Positions 1 to 9,561 are shown, numbered from the stretch's first letter. The stretch is 64,000 nucleotides of DNA from Shewanella frigidimarina (GCF_003797125.1 NZ_RKKE01000002.1:905661-969660); one strand, 5' to 3'. Notes: generated from the sequence alone by a model not told the origin. Made by a program: numbers and translations.

Positions 1-563
1 TTTGCGTAGCGACATTTATCTTCACCACCAGCAATACCAACAACTCGACAACCTTTCAACTTAGCAATTTGGCCAACCGTTGCGCCAACAGGCCCAGTAG
101 CCGCGGCAACCACAATGGTTTCGCCCGCTTTAGGCACGCCAATATCTAATAATCCCATATAGGCAGTAAAACCTGGCATGCCCATAATACCCAACGCATA
201 AGAAGGATGGCTTGGGTTATCGCCCAATTTCATCAGCCCTTCACCATTGGATACTACGTAATCTTGCCAGCCACCAAATGATAATACCCACTCACCCACT
301 TTGTAGTCAGGATGATTAGACACTTCCACTTGAGATACCGATGCGCCCACCATCACATCATCAATAGCAACAGGATCAGCATATGATTTAGCGTCATTCA
401 TACGGCCACGCATGTAAGGATCAAGTGATAAATACACTGCGCGCAATAACACCTCACCTTCAGCTGGTACAGGTTTGTTGACGGTTTCTAAGCGAAAATT
501 ATTAGCAACTGGCTCACCTTGAGGGCGGCTAGCGAGTACTATACGACGGTTTTGAGTGTTCAT
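1..563 (-). CDS. NADP-dependent MDR oxidoreductase, CurA/prostaglandin-reductase type (partial)
   Basis: The N-terminal 187 or so residues of a medium-chain dehydrogenase/reductase; the rest lies beyond the left edge. The protein starts MNTQNRRIVLASRPQGEP and carries the LDPYMRGRM block and the glycine-rich AAATGPVGATVGQIAK nucleotide-binding turn, both typical of the NADP-dependent zinc-free enone/prostaglandin reductase branch (CurA, YncB). These enzymes reduce the double bond of alpha,beta-unsaturated ketones in the cytosol. An AAGGA ribosome site sits about 6 bases before the ATG. The gene is divergent from an OhrR-like regulator, so control by that regulator is a reasonable inference. 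The exact substrate cannot be told. Confidence 0.9.
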   Translation of the reverse strand, partial: MNTQNRRIVLASRPQGEPVANNFRLETVNKPVPAEGEVLLRAVYLSLDPYMRGRMNDAKSYADPVAIDDVMVGASVSQVEVSNHPDYKVGEWVLSFGGWQDYVVSNGEGLMKLGDNPSHPSYALGIMGMPGFTAYMGLLDIGVPKAGETIVVAAATGPVGATVGQIAKLKGCRVVGIAGGEDKCRYA

Positions 564-719
564 CTTGTGTCCTTTAAATAACATAGGCACCATACAATGG
601 TGCTGGAGAAGACAATATGACCTCGGTTGTTAAAAGCTATTGATAGCTGTAATACTGATATGAGCCAAACACTGTTACCATAACCAACCAAGGCCAAATA
701 ATACGTTCTTTTTACTTAA

Positions 720-744
720 GTTGATCAATTCAAATATGATCAAC
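720..744. promoter_or_regulatory. Inverted repeat, candidate operator of the OhrR-like regulator
   Basis: GTTGATCA (720-727) and TGATCAAC (737-744) form perfect 8-bp arms around a 9-bp AT-rich spacer, 24 bases before the regulator's ATG, in the 205-bp gap between two divergent genes. Dyads of this size are usual for MarR dimers. Binding is inferred. Confidence 0.5.
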
Positions 745-768
745 AACTTTGCGAGCTAAGCGACTGAT

Positions 769-1215
769 ATGAATAAAAACAAACATCTATTACTCGAAAA
801 TCAGTTCTGTTTTGCTGTTTATTCAACGTCATTGGCGATTACCCAACTGTACAAACCATTACTCGACTCTATCGGGCTAACTTACACCCAGTATTTGGTG
901 ATGTTAGTCCTCTGGGAGCAAGATGGGTTAAGTTTAAAAACCTTAGCCAGCAAGCTTGGGCAGCAATCTGGTGCATTAACACCGGTCATAAAACGGCTCG
1001 AAACCGATGGCCTGCTAAAGCGCATTCGCGAGCCCTTAGATGAACGGACCTTGTCCATGCAATTAACCGAAAAAGGTCATCAACTTCAGCCCCAGGCAGA
1101 AAAAATCCATCTATGTATTCTTGAACAATGCGGTATTGAAATGTCTGAACTCGACGATCTAAAACAACAACTGGATCAATTTAGGCGAAAACTGCCTAAC
1201 CATATTGAGTTCTAA
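769..1215 (+). CDS. MarR-family regulator, OhrR-like peroxide sensor
   Basis: 148 residues with the MarR winged helix-turn-helix (about 50-100; DERTLSMQLTEKG is the wing). The N-terminal block NQFCFAVYST and YTQYLVMLVLWE matches the OhrR subgroup, whose reactive cysteine is oxidised by organic hydroperoxides. C14, Y28 and Y39 keep exactly the spacing of Cys15, Tyr29 and Tyr40 in Bacillus subtilis OhrR. Further cysteines at 116 and 121 could act as the resolving residue of a two-Cys sensor. The expected partner, an Ohr peroxidase, is not next door; the divergent neighbour is an MDR oxidoreductase. Likely a repressor of itself and that neighbour through the dyad at 720-744 (inference). Confidence 0.88.
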   Translation: MNKNKHLLLENQFCFAVYSTSLAITQLYKPLLDSIGLTYTQYLVMLVLWEQDGLSLKTLASKLGQQSGALTPVIKRLETDGLLKRIREPLDERTLSMQLTEKGHQLQPQAEKIHLCILEQCGIEMSELDDLKQQLDQFRRKLPNHIEF

Positions 1216-1264
1216 CGCACAAAATGTTGCAAAAATTTAGATTCAATTTGTTTTGCTTAACCAC

Positions 1265-1396
1265 ATGATAATCACGATAACTAATTGCGCGCAACTTAAA
1301 TTAACAATTTTTAAGGTCAATAACCGATTACGTGATGCCGCCGCATTGTTTGAAAAAAATAAAACGCTATTAAATCCCGCTTTGCCAGCTGACTGA
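1265..1396 (+). CDS. Possible small ORF or gene remnant (43 aa)
   Basis: An open frame of 43 codons starting MIITITNCAQLKL and ending LLNPALPAD, in the 203-bp gap after the OhrR-like gene. The second half (RLRDAAALFEKNKTLL) has a protein-like composition, but there is no convincing ribosome site and no family is recognised. It may be chance or the tail of a lost gene. Confidence 0.15.
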   Translation: MIITITNCAQLKLTIFKVNNRLRDAAALFEKNKTLLNPALPAD

Positions 1397-1418
1397 AATG
1401 GTCATCAAGAACTTGCCA

Positions 1419-2390
1419 TTACGCGACATTGACACTATTGCGACCGACATTTTTTGATGAATACAACGCTTTATCTGCCCGCTTAAATATCTCTAAGAAT
1501 GCTTTATCCTGAGAACGTAAGGTTGCAACGCCAATACTAATGGTTATCGAAGGAGTTTTTTGTTCTTCGTACTGTTGCTGAGCCTCTCTTAACCGTTCAG
1601 CCAGGACATAAGCAGAGTCAATATCAGTATCGGGTAATAAAATAGCAAACTCTTCACCACCAATTCGAGCCAATACATCTGCCTCCCTAACATGTTCATT
1701 GCATATATTGGCAACGCGCTTAATCACCTCATCCCCCACTAAATGGCCATAGGTATCATTCACTTTTTTGAATAAATCAATATCAATAATCATTAATGAG
1801 AATGGTTGAAAATAGCGAGTAGCACGAAAAAACTCATGTTCGCAAAAAGACGTAAATGAACGACGATTAAACAAACCCGTTAACGGATCGGTATTAGCAA
1901 GCCGCTCTAATTTTGAACGTAAATGATAAGCAGCAGTAATATCGGTAGAAATACCAATAAGGCCAATTAATGTGCCTTTGTGGTTATATAAGGGTTGTTT
2001 AACTTCGTGATATACAATTAGCGAGGCAGGGGTATCAACAATAATATCGTCAGATAGTTTGCTTTGAGAATTAAGCACTTTAGTGTCATTCACGTGCAAT
2101 ATATCTACAACATTCGCGGGAAAGTAATCGCTATCTGAAGTGCCCTTTAGCTTTTCAAGCGTCACGCCAAAGTAATCTAGCGTCAGTTGATTCGCATAAA
2201 CATATTTGCATTGAGTGTCTTTTAAATAAATATAAGCATCAACTTGATCAAGGATAAGCTCATAGGTATCTAACATCATCTTTTTAGTTTGCTGCTGACG
2301 GTATCGGTTTAAGTTCACAAACAGCAACAAAACGATGGCTAACAATAAAATGAAAATTAATAATCCAACGATTTCAAGCGACATGAGCAT
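1419..2390 (-). CDS. Membrane-anchored PAS-GGDEF diguanylate cyclase
   Basis: 323 residues: one N-terminal membrane segment (about 5-27), a PAS domain (about 43-160, with the LKGTSDSDYFP and GLIGISTDIT blocks), and a GGDEF domain (about 165-320). The active-site motif is GGEEF at 244-248, so the enzyme should make c-di-GMP from two GTP. A product-inhibition I-site, READ at 235-238, sits five residues before it. Metal and GTP-binding features (DIDLFKKVND) are present. The PAS domain probably senses a small ligand or redox cue at the inner face of the membrane. It is monocistronic, between unrelated genes. Calling it active is inference from intact motifs. Confidence 0.92.
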   Translation of the reverse strand: MLMSLEIVGLLIFILLLAIVLLLFVNLNRYRQQQTKKMMLDTYELILDQVDAYIYLKDTQCKYVYANQLTLDYFGVTLEKLKGTSDSDYFPANVVDILHVNDTKVLNSQSKLSDDIIVDTPASLIVYHEVKQPLYNHKGTLIGLIGISTDITAAYHLRSKLERLANTDPLTGLFNRRSFTSFCEHEFFRATRYFQPFSLMIIDIDLFKKVNDTYGHLVGDEVIKRVANICNEHVREADVLARIGGEEFAILLPDTDIDSAYVLAERLREAQQQYEEQKTPSITISIGVATLRSQDKAFLEIFKRADKALYSSKNVGRNSVNVA

Positions 2391-2759
2391 TCCTTAGCTA
2401 CCATCTATATCCATATACGCCATTGATGTTGATGACGCCGACCGAACAATATACTCTTATTACATACAGTTAACCATACCGTATGCGAATATGGGCAAGT
2501 ATAAAAAGATCTATTGTGACAATCAAATAATGAATGCAAGATTCAATTTTGAAGTACGCTGTATATTATTGAAATATCACAATATAGATTCTAATTATCG
2601 GGCTGAAATCGACAATATAGGAGCTCAAGTCCATTTAACCTTAGTTCCGGATAATAAACAGCCATCAAACGGCCATCCATTTTGCTAACTAACCTCAACT
2701 CAAAACAAGCGTTAAGGTTAGATATTGTCGATACCACTGACTTAAAGTAATAAATAACA
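2391..2759. other. 369-bp gap without a supported gene
   Basis: A 65-codon frame (2491-2688, plus strand, MGKYKKIYCDNQIMN...) is open here but lacks a ribosome site and resembles no family I know. AT-rich elsewhere. It must hold the promoter of the minus-strand PAS-GGDEF gene near 2391-2460. Nothing else stands out. Confidence 0.4.
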
Positions 2760-4073
2760 TTAACGCTTATAAATAACTCCGTTCTTCATCACAAATGACA
2801 CATCTAACAGCGCTTTAATTTGCTCAAGAGGACTTTTCTGCATCGCAATAATGTCGGCATATTTTCCAACCTGCAGCGTGCCAATCTTATCTGTCATATC
2901 AATCAGTTTTGCCGAATTAATCGTTGCACTGATTAAAATATCCTCATTGCTCATACCGGCTTCGCTCATCAATACTGCTTCTTTAGCATTGTCACCATGA
3001 TGTGACACTCCACTGTCGGTGCCATAAGCAATGTTAACCCCAGCTTTATAAGCCGCACTGAAGTTGTTCATCATGTCACCACCAACACGTATTGCTTTAG
3101 CTTTAATGGCTGGAGACATAAAGTCAGCCCCTGCGGTATTAGCCATTTTCACTACCGTGTCGCCCGCCAACAATGTTGGCACTAAAAACGCGCCACTTTT
3201 CTTCATTAATTTAATACTTTCTTTATCGGCGTAACTGCCATGTTCAATACTGTCGACGCCGGCGCGCAACGCTGCATTAATGCCTTGGGCAGCATGGGCA
3301 TGGCTGGCCACTTTACGGCCTAAAGCATGCGCAGTATCAATAACTTCCTTAAGTTCGTCATCGTCCATTTGCTGACCAGTACCCGTATTGGTGTCAGATA
3401 ACACTCCTCCGGTAGAGGTGATTTTAATCACATCAGCGCCAAACTTAATCGCCCGACGAGTCGCGCGGCGGCAATCATAAGGTCCGTCACAAATAGTCTT
3501 AGAGGTAAATTTATCAAGTAAATCAGGGCTCATGCCATCCACATCACCATGACCTCCCGTTACCGACACGCCACCAGATGCAATAATTCTCGGGCCATCA
3601 ACCCAGCCTTTATTAATGCCGTCGCGTAATGCATAAATCTGTTCCGGTTTCGCGCCTAAGTCTCGTACCGTTGTGAAACCTGCTAACAAGGTTTTCTTGG
3701 CAAAATAAGCACTGTGCATCGCCACGTCAGCATCCGACATTCGCAAAACCTCGCTATCATTATTTGGCCCTAACTCACCCTGTAAATGAACATGCATATC
3801 CATCAGCCCTGGCATAACAAAGCTGTTTTTTAAATCAATAATCTCAATATTGTCATTCTCGTCCACCACCGGTGCAGACTGATAGCCTGAAGTGATAGAA
3901 GTGATAACCCCATCTTTTATCACTACAGTTTGCTGAGTTAAAGGAGACTCACCTGGCGTAGTTAATAATGTACCAGCATAAATAACGTTAATATCGGCAG
4001 CCTCTACCGCCGTAGATGCCATCGTTAATCCGAATACCGCTAAGGCGATAGTGGTAATAGTATTATTATTCAT
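2760..4073 (-). CDS. Exported amidohydrolase, imidazolonepropionase/prolidase-like
   Basis: 437 residues with a signal peptide (about 1-25, ending TAVEA). The amidohydrolase metal set is complete: H94 and H96 in MDMHVHLQG, K217 in DVIKITSTGG (the lysine carboxylated in binuclear members), H258/H260, H278 in DSIEHGSY and D353 in YGTDSG. The fold and motifs match the subgroup annotated as Xaa-Pro dipeptidase or cyclic imide/lactam hydrolases, several of which hydrolyse L-Xaa-Pro dipeptides or N-acyl amino acids. Periplasmic location follows from the signal peptide. The substrate cannot be decided. It is divergent from the ketopantoate-reductase-like gene across 139 bp. Confidence 0.88.
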   Translation of the reverse strand: MNNNTITTIALAVFGLTMASTAVEAADINVIYAGTLLTTPGESPLTQQTVVIKDGVITSITSGYQSAPVVDENDNIEIIDLKNSFVMPGLMDMHVHLQGELGPNNDSEVLRMSDADVAMHSAYFAKKTLLAGFTTVRDLGAKPEQIYALRDGINKGWVDGPRIIASGGVSVTGGHGDVDGMSPDLLDKFTSKTICDGPYDCRRATRRAIKFGADVIKITSTGGVLSDTNTGTGQQMDDDELKEVIDTAHALGRKVASHAHAAQGINAALRAGVDSIEHGSYADKESIKLMKKSGAFLVPTLLAGDTVVKMANTAGADFMSPAIKAKAIRVGGDMMNNFSAAYKAGVNIAYGTDSGVSHHGDNAKEAVLMSEAGMSNEDILISATINSAKLIDMTDKIGTLQVGKYADIIAMQKSPLEQIKALLDVSFVMKNGVIYKR

Positions 4074-4212
4074 GGAAACTCTTTTTTTAATTTTAATTGG
4101 TTAAGTTTTCTACACTGCCAAAAATGCTGTTATGTTACAAGAGAGTAAAATATCGTGTTACATAACGATTAAAAAATCGTTTCGTCATTAACAAACAGTG
4201 AATGAATATAGA

Positions 4213-5178
4213 ATGAATATTGCAATTTTTGGCGCGGGTTCAACAGGCTGTTATTTAGCGGGTCAGTTATGTATATCAGAGTTACAAGTCAGCTTAATTT
4301 GTCGCCAAGCAATTAAGCAAAAAATCATCGCCAATAACGGCATTACCTTGACCGATTATAACGGCTTTAAACAAACTATTATGCCGCAAGCGTTGATCAC
4401 CGATATCAACCAAGAATCGTCAATCAATGGCAAATTTGATGTAGTATTCGTCACCTTAAAATGTCATCAAGTTAGCAGTATTGCCAATCAATTAATGGCG
4501 ATTACTCACGACAACAGCAGCATTATATTTATGCAAAATGGCTTAGGCAGTTTTGACAGCATTAAAGACTCGCTCGATCATTACAGCTTACTCCAAGGGA
4601 TCACGCCATTTAATGTGCTGCAACTGCCCAATGCTGTGTTTCACAAAGGCACAGAGGGTGTGTTTACCTTGCAAGCAAACCCTCATACCATAGCAATTCA
4701 ATCCGCACTGGTTAACCACGAATTTGGTTGCGACATTGAAGCAGACTTTACCCCGATGATTTACGGAAAATTACTGTTAAATCTCAATAATGCGTTAAAT
4801 GCGGTCACCGACTTGCCAATTAAACAGCAATTAAGTCATTACAAAAATCGCCGAATATTGGCTAAAGCAATGAAAGAGTGGTTAGCGGTGTGCGAGGCGG
4901 CAGATATCCAATTACATCAATACACCAAGGTTAAACCCTCCTGGTTACCCACCATTTTATCGTTGCCAAATGTACTCTTTACTGTTTTAGCTAAACAGAT
5001 GCTCGACATCGATCCCAAAGCACGCTCATCAATGTGGGAAGACATTCAAGCAAAACGAAAAACGGAAGTTGATTACATCAATGGCGCGGTGGTCAGTATG
5101 GGCAAAAAATACGGTATAAAAACACCAGTCAATCAAGCGATAGTAGAACAAATAAAACTGCTAGAACAACGACATTAA
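4213..5178 (+). CDS. Ketopantoate reductase-like NAD(P)-dependent dehydrogenase
   Basis: About 321 residues. The Rossmann motif GAGSTG follows MNIAIF at the very N terminus, so ATG 4213 is preferred over the in-frame GTG at 4198; neither has a good ribosome site. Family landmarks are QNGLG (the substrate-binding Asn), the catalytic lysine in MIYGKLLLNLNNALNA, and the C-terminal RKTEVDYINGAVV block containing the conserved acidic residue of the ApbA/PanE family. The family reduces 2-dehydropantoate to pantoate in coenzyme A synthesis, but many genomes carry several paralogues acting on other 2-oxo acids. No pantothenate genes lie nearby, so panE is not assigned. Confidence 0.85.
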   Translation: MNIAIFGAGSTGCYLAGQLCISELQVSLICRQAIKQKIIANNGITLTDYNGFKQTIMPQALITDINQESSINGKFDVVFVTLKCHQVSSIANQLMAITHDNSSIIFMQNGLGSFDSIKDSLDHYSLLQGITPFNVLQLPNAVFHKGTEGVFTLQANPHTIAIQSALVNHEFGCDIEADFTPMIYGKLLLNLNNALNAVTDLPIKQQLSHYKNRRILAKAMKEWLAVCEAADIQLHQYTKVKPSWLPTILSLPNVLFTVLAKQMLDIDPKARSSMWEDIQAKRKTEVDYINGAVVSMGKKYGIKTPVNQAIVEQIKLLEQRH

Positions 5179-5383
5179 CCAAATGCCGTACGCGATATCG
5201 TTGTCGAGAAAAATGTAAATTTATTGTAAGATTTTACAACAACAATATAATTGACGTAATCGCACGATACAATAAAACATGCAGAAGTAGTACGCCCAAA
5301 GATGGCTCTCAATAAAAGTCATCGTGACGTAATCTTTATTGCTTATAACTTAACGCGATTAACCAATCGGAAATTAATTACAG

Positions 5384-8300
5384 ATGAATGACAGCACTTT
5401 CTTTTTTGGCGATTGGCAAATTAATCCACAAAGTAATAGCGTTCAGTCTGGCGATGTTATTCGCAGTCTTGAACCCAAAGCCATGGATGTGTTGCGTTTA
5501 CTGTGCCAACACCAAGGGGAAGTGCTAGCAGCAGACGATATTATTAACCACTGCTGGAACAGCATCGCCATTGGTGATAATCCGCTGCATAAAGTCATTA
5601 CCCAGCTGCGTAAAGCATTAGGCGATCAAGCATCTAATCCGCAGTACATAGAAACCATTCGCAAACGCGGTTATCGCACCATTGCCAGTATTGAATTCCC
5701 TGTAGGTCACCATGCCAAAGCCGTAACCCAGCAGTGGCAAGGCGCCTCGCCTTTTCCGGGTTTACGCGCATTTGACACCAACGACTCCAACGTATTTTTT
5801 GGCCGAAGCGAGCAAGTTGACACCTTATTAAATCGTATCACTAAACAAGTTGAATTTGGCCGAGCCTTCTGTTTAATCCTCGGCCCCAGCGGTACAGGTA
5901 AATCATCGCTCATTAACGCCGGCATCATGCCTAATTTGATGTCCAAAAATGGCTTTAACGGTGTTGGCGTAATTGATAATGCCAACCTAGATTTAGCCGA
6001 TGTCACTAAAGGCAGGTTAATTATCGATATCGCCAGTGCGATGCTCGACTGGGAAATCAATGACCAAGCGGTGTTTACCGACTGTAGTGCCGATATGCTG
6101 GCAAACAAACTGCAAAACGACATCAACGCCGTTATTGAATATTGTCAGCTAGCTTTAGCCAAATACTCATCAATCAATGATGACCATGCCCCCAAATACA
6201 GTCGCCCCCATTTTTCATTGTTTATCGACCGTTTAGAAATCTTATTAGCGTCGCCATTATTTACCGAATCCGAACGTAACAATGTATTAGATATCCTCGA
6301 AACGCTTGCGGTTTCAGGGGTAGTATTAATGATTAGTGCTTGCCGCAATGACTTTTACCCCCAAGTCGTTAGCCACCCAAGCCTAATGGCAGGCAAAGCT
6401 AATGGCTCACATTTCGATTTATCGGCCCCAACCCGATCAGAGCTGATGCAAATGATCCGCTTGCCGGCCAATGCAGCTAACCTCACATGGACACTCGATC
6501 CCGATACGGCAATGCCGTTGGACGAAATACTTTGCAGTGAAGCCGCCTCAAACCCCGATGCTCTGCCCATGTTGCAATACACCTTGCAATCACTGTATTT
6601 AAACAAAGATGACAACAATCAATTATTGGTGTCGGTATACCATTCGCTTGGGGGGATTGAAGGCGCCATCGGTAAAAATGCCGAAGAAGTGCTCAACCAA
6701 TTAAACAACAGCGAACGCGCCGCACTGCCTAAAATACTGTCGATGTTAGTCACCCTAACCGAAGATGAAAAATCAATCACCAGCAGCACCGCCCGCTGGA
6801 GCGATCTCAGTAGTGATGCCGAAATAAACCTCGTCAAAGCTATGGTTGATAACCGTTTATTTGTTTCCCATCTGCAACAAGATCAACCCTGCTTTAGTAT
6901 TGCCCACGAAGCACTATTAAGGCGCTGGCCCCGCGCTACCCAATGGATAACCGAGCACAAGGACAGTTTAGCGATTAAAAGCCGTTTACAGCATCAATCC
7001 AACCGCTGGCTGGCGGAGTCAAAAAGTAATGCTTATTTACTGGCAGAAGGTAAACCATTGGCAGAAGCAAGCACATTGCTCAATAACCAATTGTTTAACC
7101 TGGAGCCTCAAGAACTCGCCCTCATCCAAGCGTCTAGCAAACAAGCCAACATCGGACGCTGGCGCCGCCGTGCAGTCATGCTAGCCCTTGTGGCACTGAC
7201 ATTGATTTCTGTCGCCATGAGTGTTCGCAGCATTGAGGCCGAAACCCAGGCACAACAAAAACGCCTAGCGGCAGAAAACTTACTCGGTTTTATGGTGGGT
7301 GAATTCGCCGACAAAATGCGCGGTATTGGCCGCATGGACTTGCTCGATGGTATCAGCAATAAAGCATTGGAATATTTCAGCGATTTTTCTGCCGACGATG
7401 CCAGCTATTTAAGCTTTGAAGCCCAGTTTCAACACAGCCAAACCTTAGAGGCCATGGGCGAAGTGGCCTATTCTCGCGGCAATACCGACGAAGCCCGCAG
7501 CGCCTTAATCGCCGCCCGTGAGCGCATGCAGCCGTTACTCGAAATACAACCTCAAAACCTTAGTTTACTTAAAACCTTAGGCGCTAATGCCTATTGGATC
7601 GGTCTGCTTGAGTACGATAAAAGTGATTGGCTTGCCACTCAACCTTGGTTTGAACAATATTTAACATACAGCCAAGCCATGTATCAATACGCGCCAGACG
7701 ATGACGATGCGTTAATGGAGTTGTCGTACGCGCAAAACTCTCTTGGCTCGATACATATGAAGCAGCAAAACTTTGCTGCTGCACGAGAGGCATTTGAGCA
7801 ATCATTACAGTTAAAACAAAAAGCACTAGTTCAAGACCCAAGTAATAGCAAAATGATTGCTGATGTGGCCAATGCACAATCATGGATTGCCAGTGCAGCC
7901 ACCGCCCAAGGCGACATTACCGCGGCGATACAAATACACCAACAAATTCAACAGCAGCTGTCCAATCAAGCATTAGAAAAACAACCTTATTTACTTGACA
8001 GGTTATCGAGCAGCTATCAAATACTGGCTAATTTATTAAATTACCAAGGCCACCAACAACAGGCTTTTGAAAAAGCACAGCTTAGTTTAGTCGCAATTAC
8101 CGATGCCCTAAAACAAGATCCTGATAATGATATTTGGAAGATCCAACAATATTACGCCTACTTGAATATGCTGGCATTCAGTACTAAACCCATTGAACAC
8201 ACCATGGGTCACAGTATTGACTCATTAGCTACCATGCTTGATGAAGACATCACCTTAAAAACATCTGCTAAAAAAATGGATGTGTGGGCAACCTATCAAC

Positions 8301-8692
8301 TGGCTACAGCAAATTATTTAGCATCACAAGGATTATTGTCAGATAGCCTAAACTATGCCCAACAGGCAACAACCTCTTTTAATCAATTAATCAATGAGTT
8401 TAAACAAAATTCTTATTACTTGGCTCGTTTAGCCCAAAGCAATATGTTAACAGCAACATTGCTGACTCAATTAGGCCAGCCACAACAAGCCAACTCTCTG
8501 TGTCTGCAAACTAAAAAACAATTGGCACTGATTGCCGACAAAAATAATGAGCCCAAATTTACCGTGCCCTTCGCTAAGGCCCTCGATTGCCTCGGTGAGC
8601 TAACACAACACCCCAATTTAGTTCAACTGCTAGAAAGCTCAGCCATAACCGATTTTAGGTTTAATCCTAAAACTAAAAAACCTAACCTCTAA
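5384..8692 (+). CDS. Winged-helix / nSTAND-type NTPase / membrane / TPR regulator
   Basis: 1102 residues in four blocks. Residues 1-105: an OmpR/CadC-type winged helix (EPKAMDVLRLLCQH, then IRKRGYRTIA). Residues 124-525: an nSTAND-like P-loop module opening FPGLRAFD and FFGRSEQ, with Walker A GPSGTGKS at 167-174, a Walker-B-like LFIDRLE near 280, an arginine in SACRND, and the closing SIAHEALLRRWP. Residues 597-614: a single membrane segment. Then a coil with the GRMDLLDGISNKALEYF motif known from TPR-linked signalling proteins, and TPR-like helices to the end. The topology suggests a DNA-binding and NTPase cytoplasmic half and a periplasmic TPR sensor half, as in CadC. The small gene 21 bases downstream and the shared terminator make a two-gene unit. 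Target and signal are unknown. Confidence 0.88.
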   Translation: MNDSTFFFGDWQINPQSNSVQSGDVIRSLEPKAMDVLRLLCQHQGEVLAADDIINHCWNSIAIGDNPLHKVITQLRKALGDQASNPQYIETIRKRGYRTIASIEFPVGHHAKAVTQQWQGASPFPGLRAFDTNDSNVFFGRSEQVDTLLNRITKQVEFGRAFCLILGPSGTGKSSLINAGIMPNLMSKNGFNGVGVIDNANLDLADVTKGRLIIDIASAMLDWEINDQAVFTDCSADMLANKLQNDINAVIEYCQLALAKYSSINDDHAPKYSRPHFSLFIDRLEILLASPLFTESERNNVLDILETLAVSGVVLMISACRNDFYPQVVSHPSLMAGKANGSHFDLSAPTRSELMQMIRLPANAANLTWTLDPDTAMPLDEILCSEAASNPDALPMLQYTLQSLYLNKDDNNQLLVSVYHSLGGIEGAIGKNAEEVLNQLNNSERAALPKILSMLVTLTEDEKSITSSTARWSDLSSDAEINLVKAMVDNRLFVSHLQQDQPCFSIAHEALLRRWPRATQWITEHKDSLAIKSRLQHQSNRWLAESKSNAYLLAEGKPLAEASTLLNNQLFNLEPQELALIQASSKQANIGRWRRRAVMLALVALTLISVAMSVRSIEAETQAQQKRLAAENLLGFMVGEFADKMRGIGRMDLLDGISNKALEYFSDFSADDASYLSFEAQFQHSQTLEAMGEVAYSRGNTDEARSALIAARERMQPLLEIQPQNLSLLKTLGANAYWIGLLEYDKSDWLATQPWFEQYLTYSQAMYQYAPDDDDALMELSYAQNSLGSIHMKQQNFAAAREAFEQSLQLKQKALVQDPSNSKMIADVANAQSWIASAATAQGDITAAIQIHQQIQQQLSNQALEKQPYLLDRLSSSYQILANLLNYQGHQQQAFEKAQLSLVAITDALKQDPDNDIWKIQQYYAYLNMLAFSTKPIEHTMGHSIDSLATMLDEDITLKTSAKKMDVWATYQLATANYLASQGLLSDSLNYAQQATTSFNQLINEFKQNSYYLARLAQSNMLTATLLTQLGQPQQANSLCLQTKKQLALIADKNNEPKFTVPFAKALDCLGELTQHPNLVQLLESSAITDFRFNPKTKKPNL

Positions 8693-8713
8693 CCCAACAA
8701 AATGGAAAATATA

Positions 8714-9085
8714 ATGTCAAATACCCAAAACACAACAACATTTTTTAACCTCACCGTTACCTTAGAAAACGGCGAGCCGTTTTTCAGTTATACCAATCAC
8801 GATGGCACCCCTAAAAGCGGTGATGTTATCATTACCAAAAACTGTACTATCACGTACCAACTTATTGATCAAACGGGCAAAGGCCTTAAATTTGTCGGCG
8901 CGGCGTTTATGACCCCATTTGACGGCATTATTGATGCAGTCAGTACTGATGGCAGCTTAATACACTTAACCGACTTAGATGAAGTATCGGGCAACACCCA
9001 ATTTCAATTTGTGTTGTCGAACACCAGCAATACCTTATTGGTACTCAGCCCAGACCCTGAAGTGATCAACCGCGAACATAATTAA
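8714..9085 (+). CDS. Small beta-rich protein linked to the wHTH-NTPase regulator
   Basis: About 123 residues, [20 protein letters not shown] onward. ATG 8714 is preferred because GGA lies 7 bases before it; an in-frame ATG at 8702 adds four residues. The sequence is all short hydrophobic/polar alternations ([37 protein letters not shown]), suggesting a beta sandwich. It has no signal peptide and no membrane segment. It resembles what databases call DP-EP (DUF1888) proteins, but this recollection is uncertain. Position between the regulator and a strong terminator argues that it is a partner, ligand or effector of that protein. No function can be given. Confidence 0.75.
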   Translation: MSNTQNTTTFFNLTVTLENGEPFFSYTNHDGTPKSGDVIITKNCTITYQLIDQTGKGLKFVGAAFMTPFDGIIDAVSTDGSLIHLTDLDEVSGNTQFQFVLSNTSNTLLVLSPDPEVINREHN

Positions 9086-9099
9086 ATAAGTAGAAAAAT

Positions 9100-9135
9100 G
9101 ATAAAAGCTCAGACTTGCCCTGAGCTTTTATCTTG
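9100..9135 (+). terminator. Rho-independent terminator of the regulator/small-protein unit
   Basis: Perfect 13-bp stem GATAAAAGCTCAG (9100-9112) with CTGAGCTTTTATC (9120-9132), 7-nt loop, 14 bases after the stop codon; the stem itself is A/T rich at its base and could work in both directions. Confidence 0.85.
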
Positions 9136-9333
9136 TTCAGCATAATTAAAACAACCAATAATTAAACCTTGATAAAACTGCTGGTGTTATCTATTAACAT
9201 AACCCGAGGTTGGACTTACCTTTTACCCGTTAACCGAACTCAAAAACCAATCATTTCTCAACAGACCGATGAGCAAACGCCTGTAAAATAACGGTCTCGC
9301 TACCTCCTAATAACGGCTCAACATCTGTCAACG

Positions 9334-9561
9334 ATGCAACCAAATACAGCTGCACAAAAAGCTATTTAAGCTAAGAACACTATCGATTTTAGTGAGACAA
9401 ATCCTAAAAACCAGCAACAAAATCAGCTTGTATCCAAGGTACATGCAATAGAGTCAACTCAATCACAACAAATTCACACAATAAATAGCAACTTTAAACA
9501 GTTTAAAATCAACAATTTAAAAGCAGAAGGTTACCGAAAGGTAAATAAGCCTTATTCCTAA
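9334..9561 (+). pseudogene. Possible decayed small ORF inside a 486-bp gap
   Basis: The gap 9133-9618 has no intact gene. From ATG 9334 the frame runs MQPNTAAQKAI, meets one TAA, then stays open for 63 codons (AKNTIDFSETNPKNQQQN... YRKVNKPYS) to a stop at 9559-9561. The Gln/Asn-rich composition differs from random frames nearby, which suggests a gene with one nonsense mutation, but no family is recognised and chance is possible. The rest of the gap must hold the promoter of the next GGDEF gene. Confidence 0.2.

Noticed and set aside
2491..2688. 65-codon plus-strand ORF as a confident gene
   Set aside because: No ribosome site or recognisable family; mentioned only within the gap entry.
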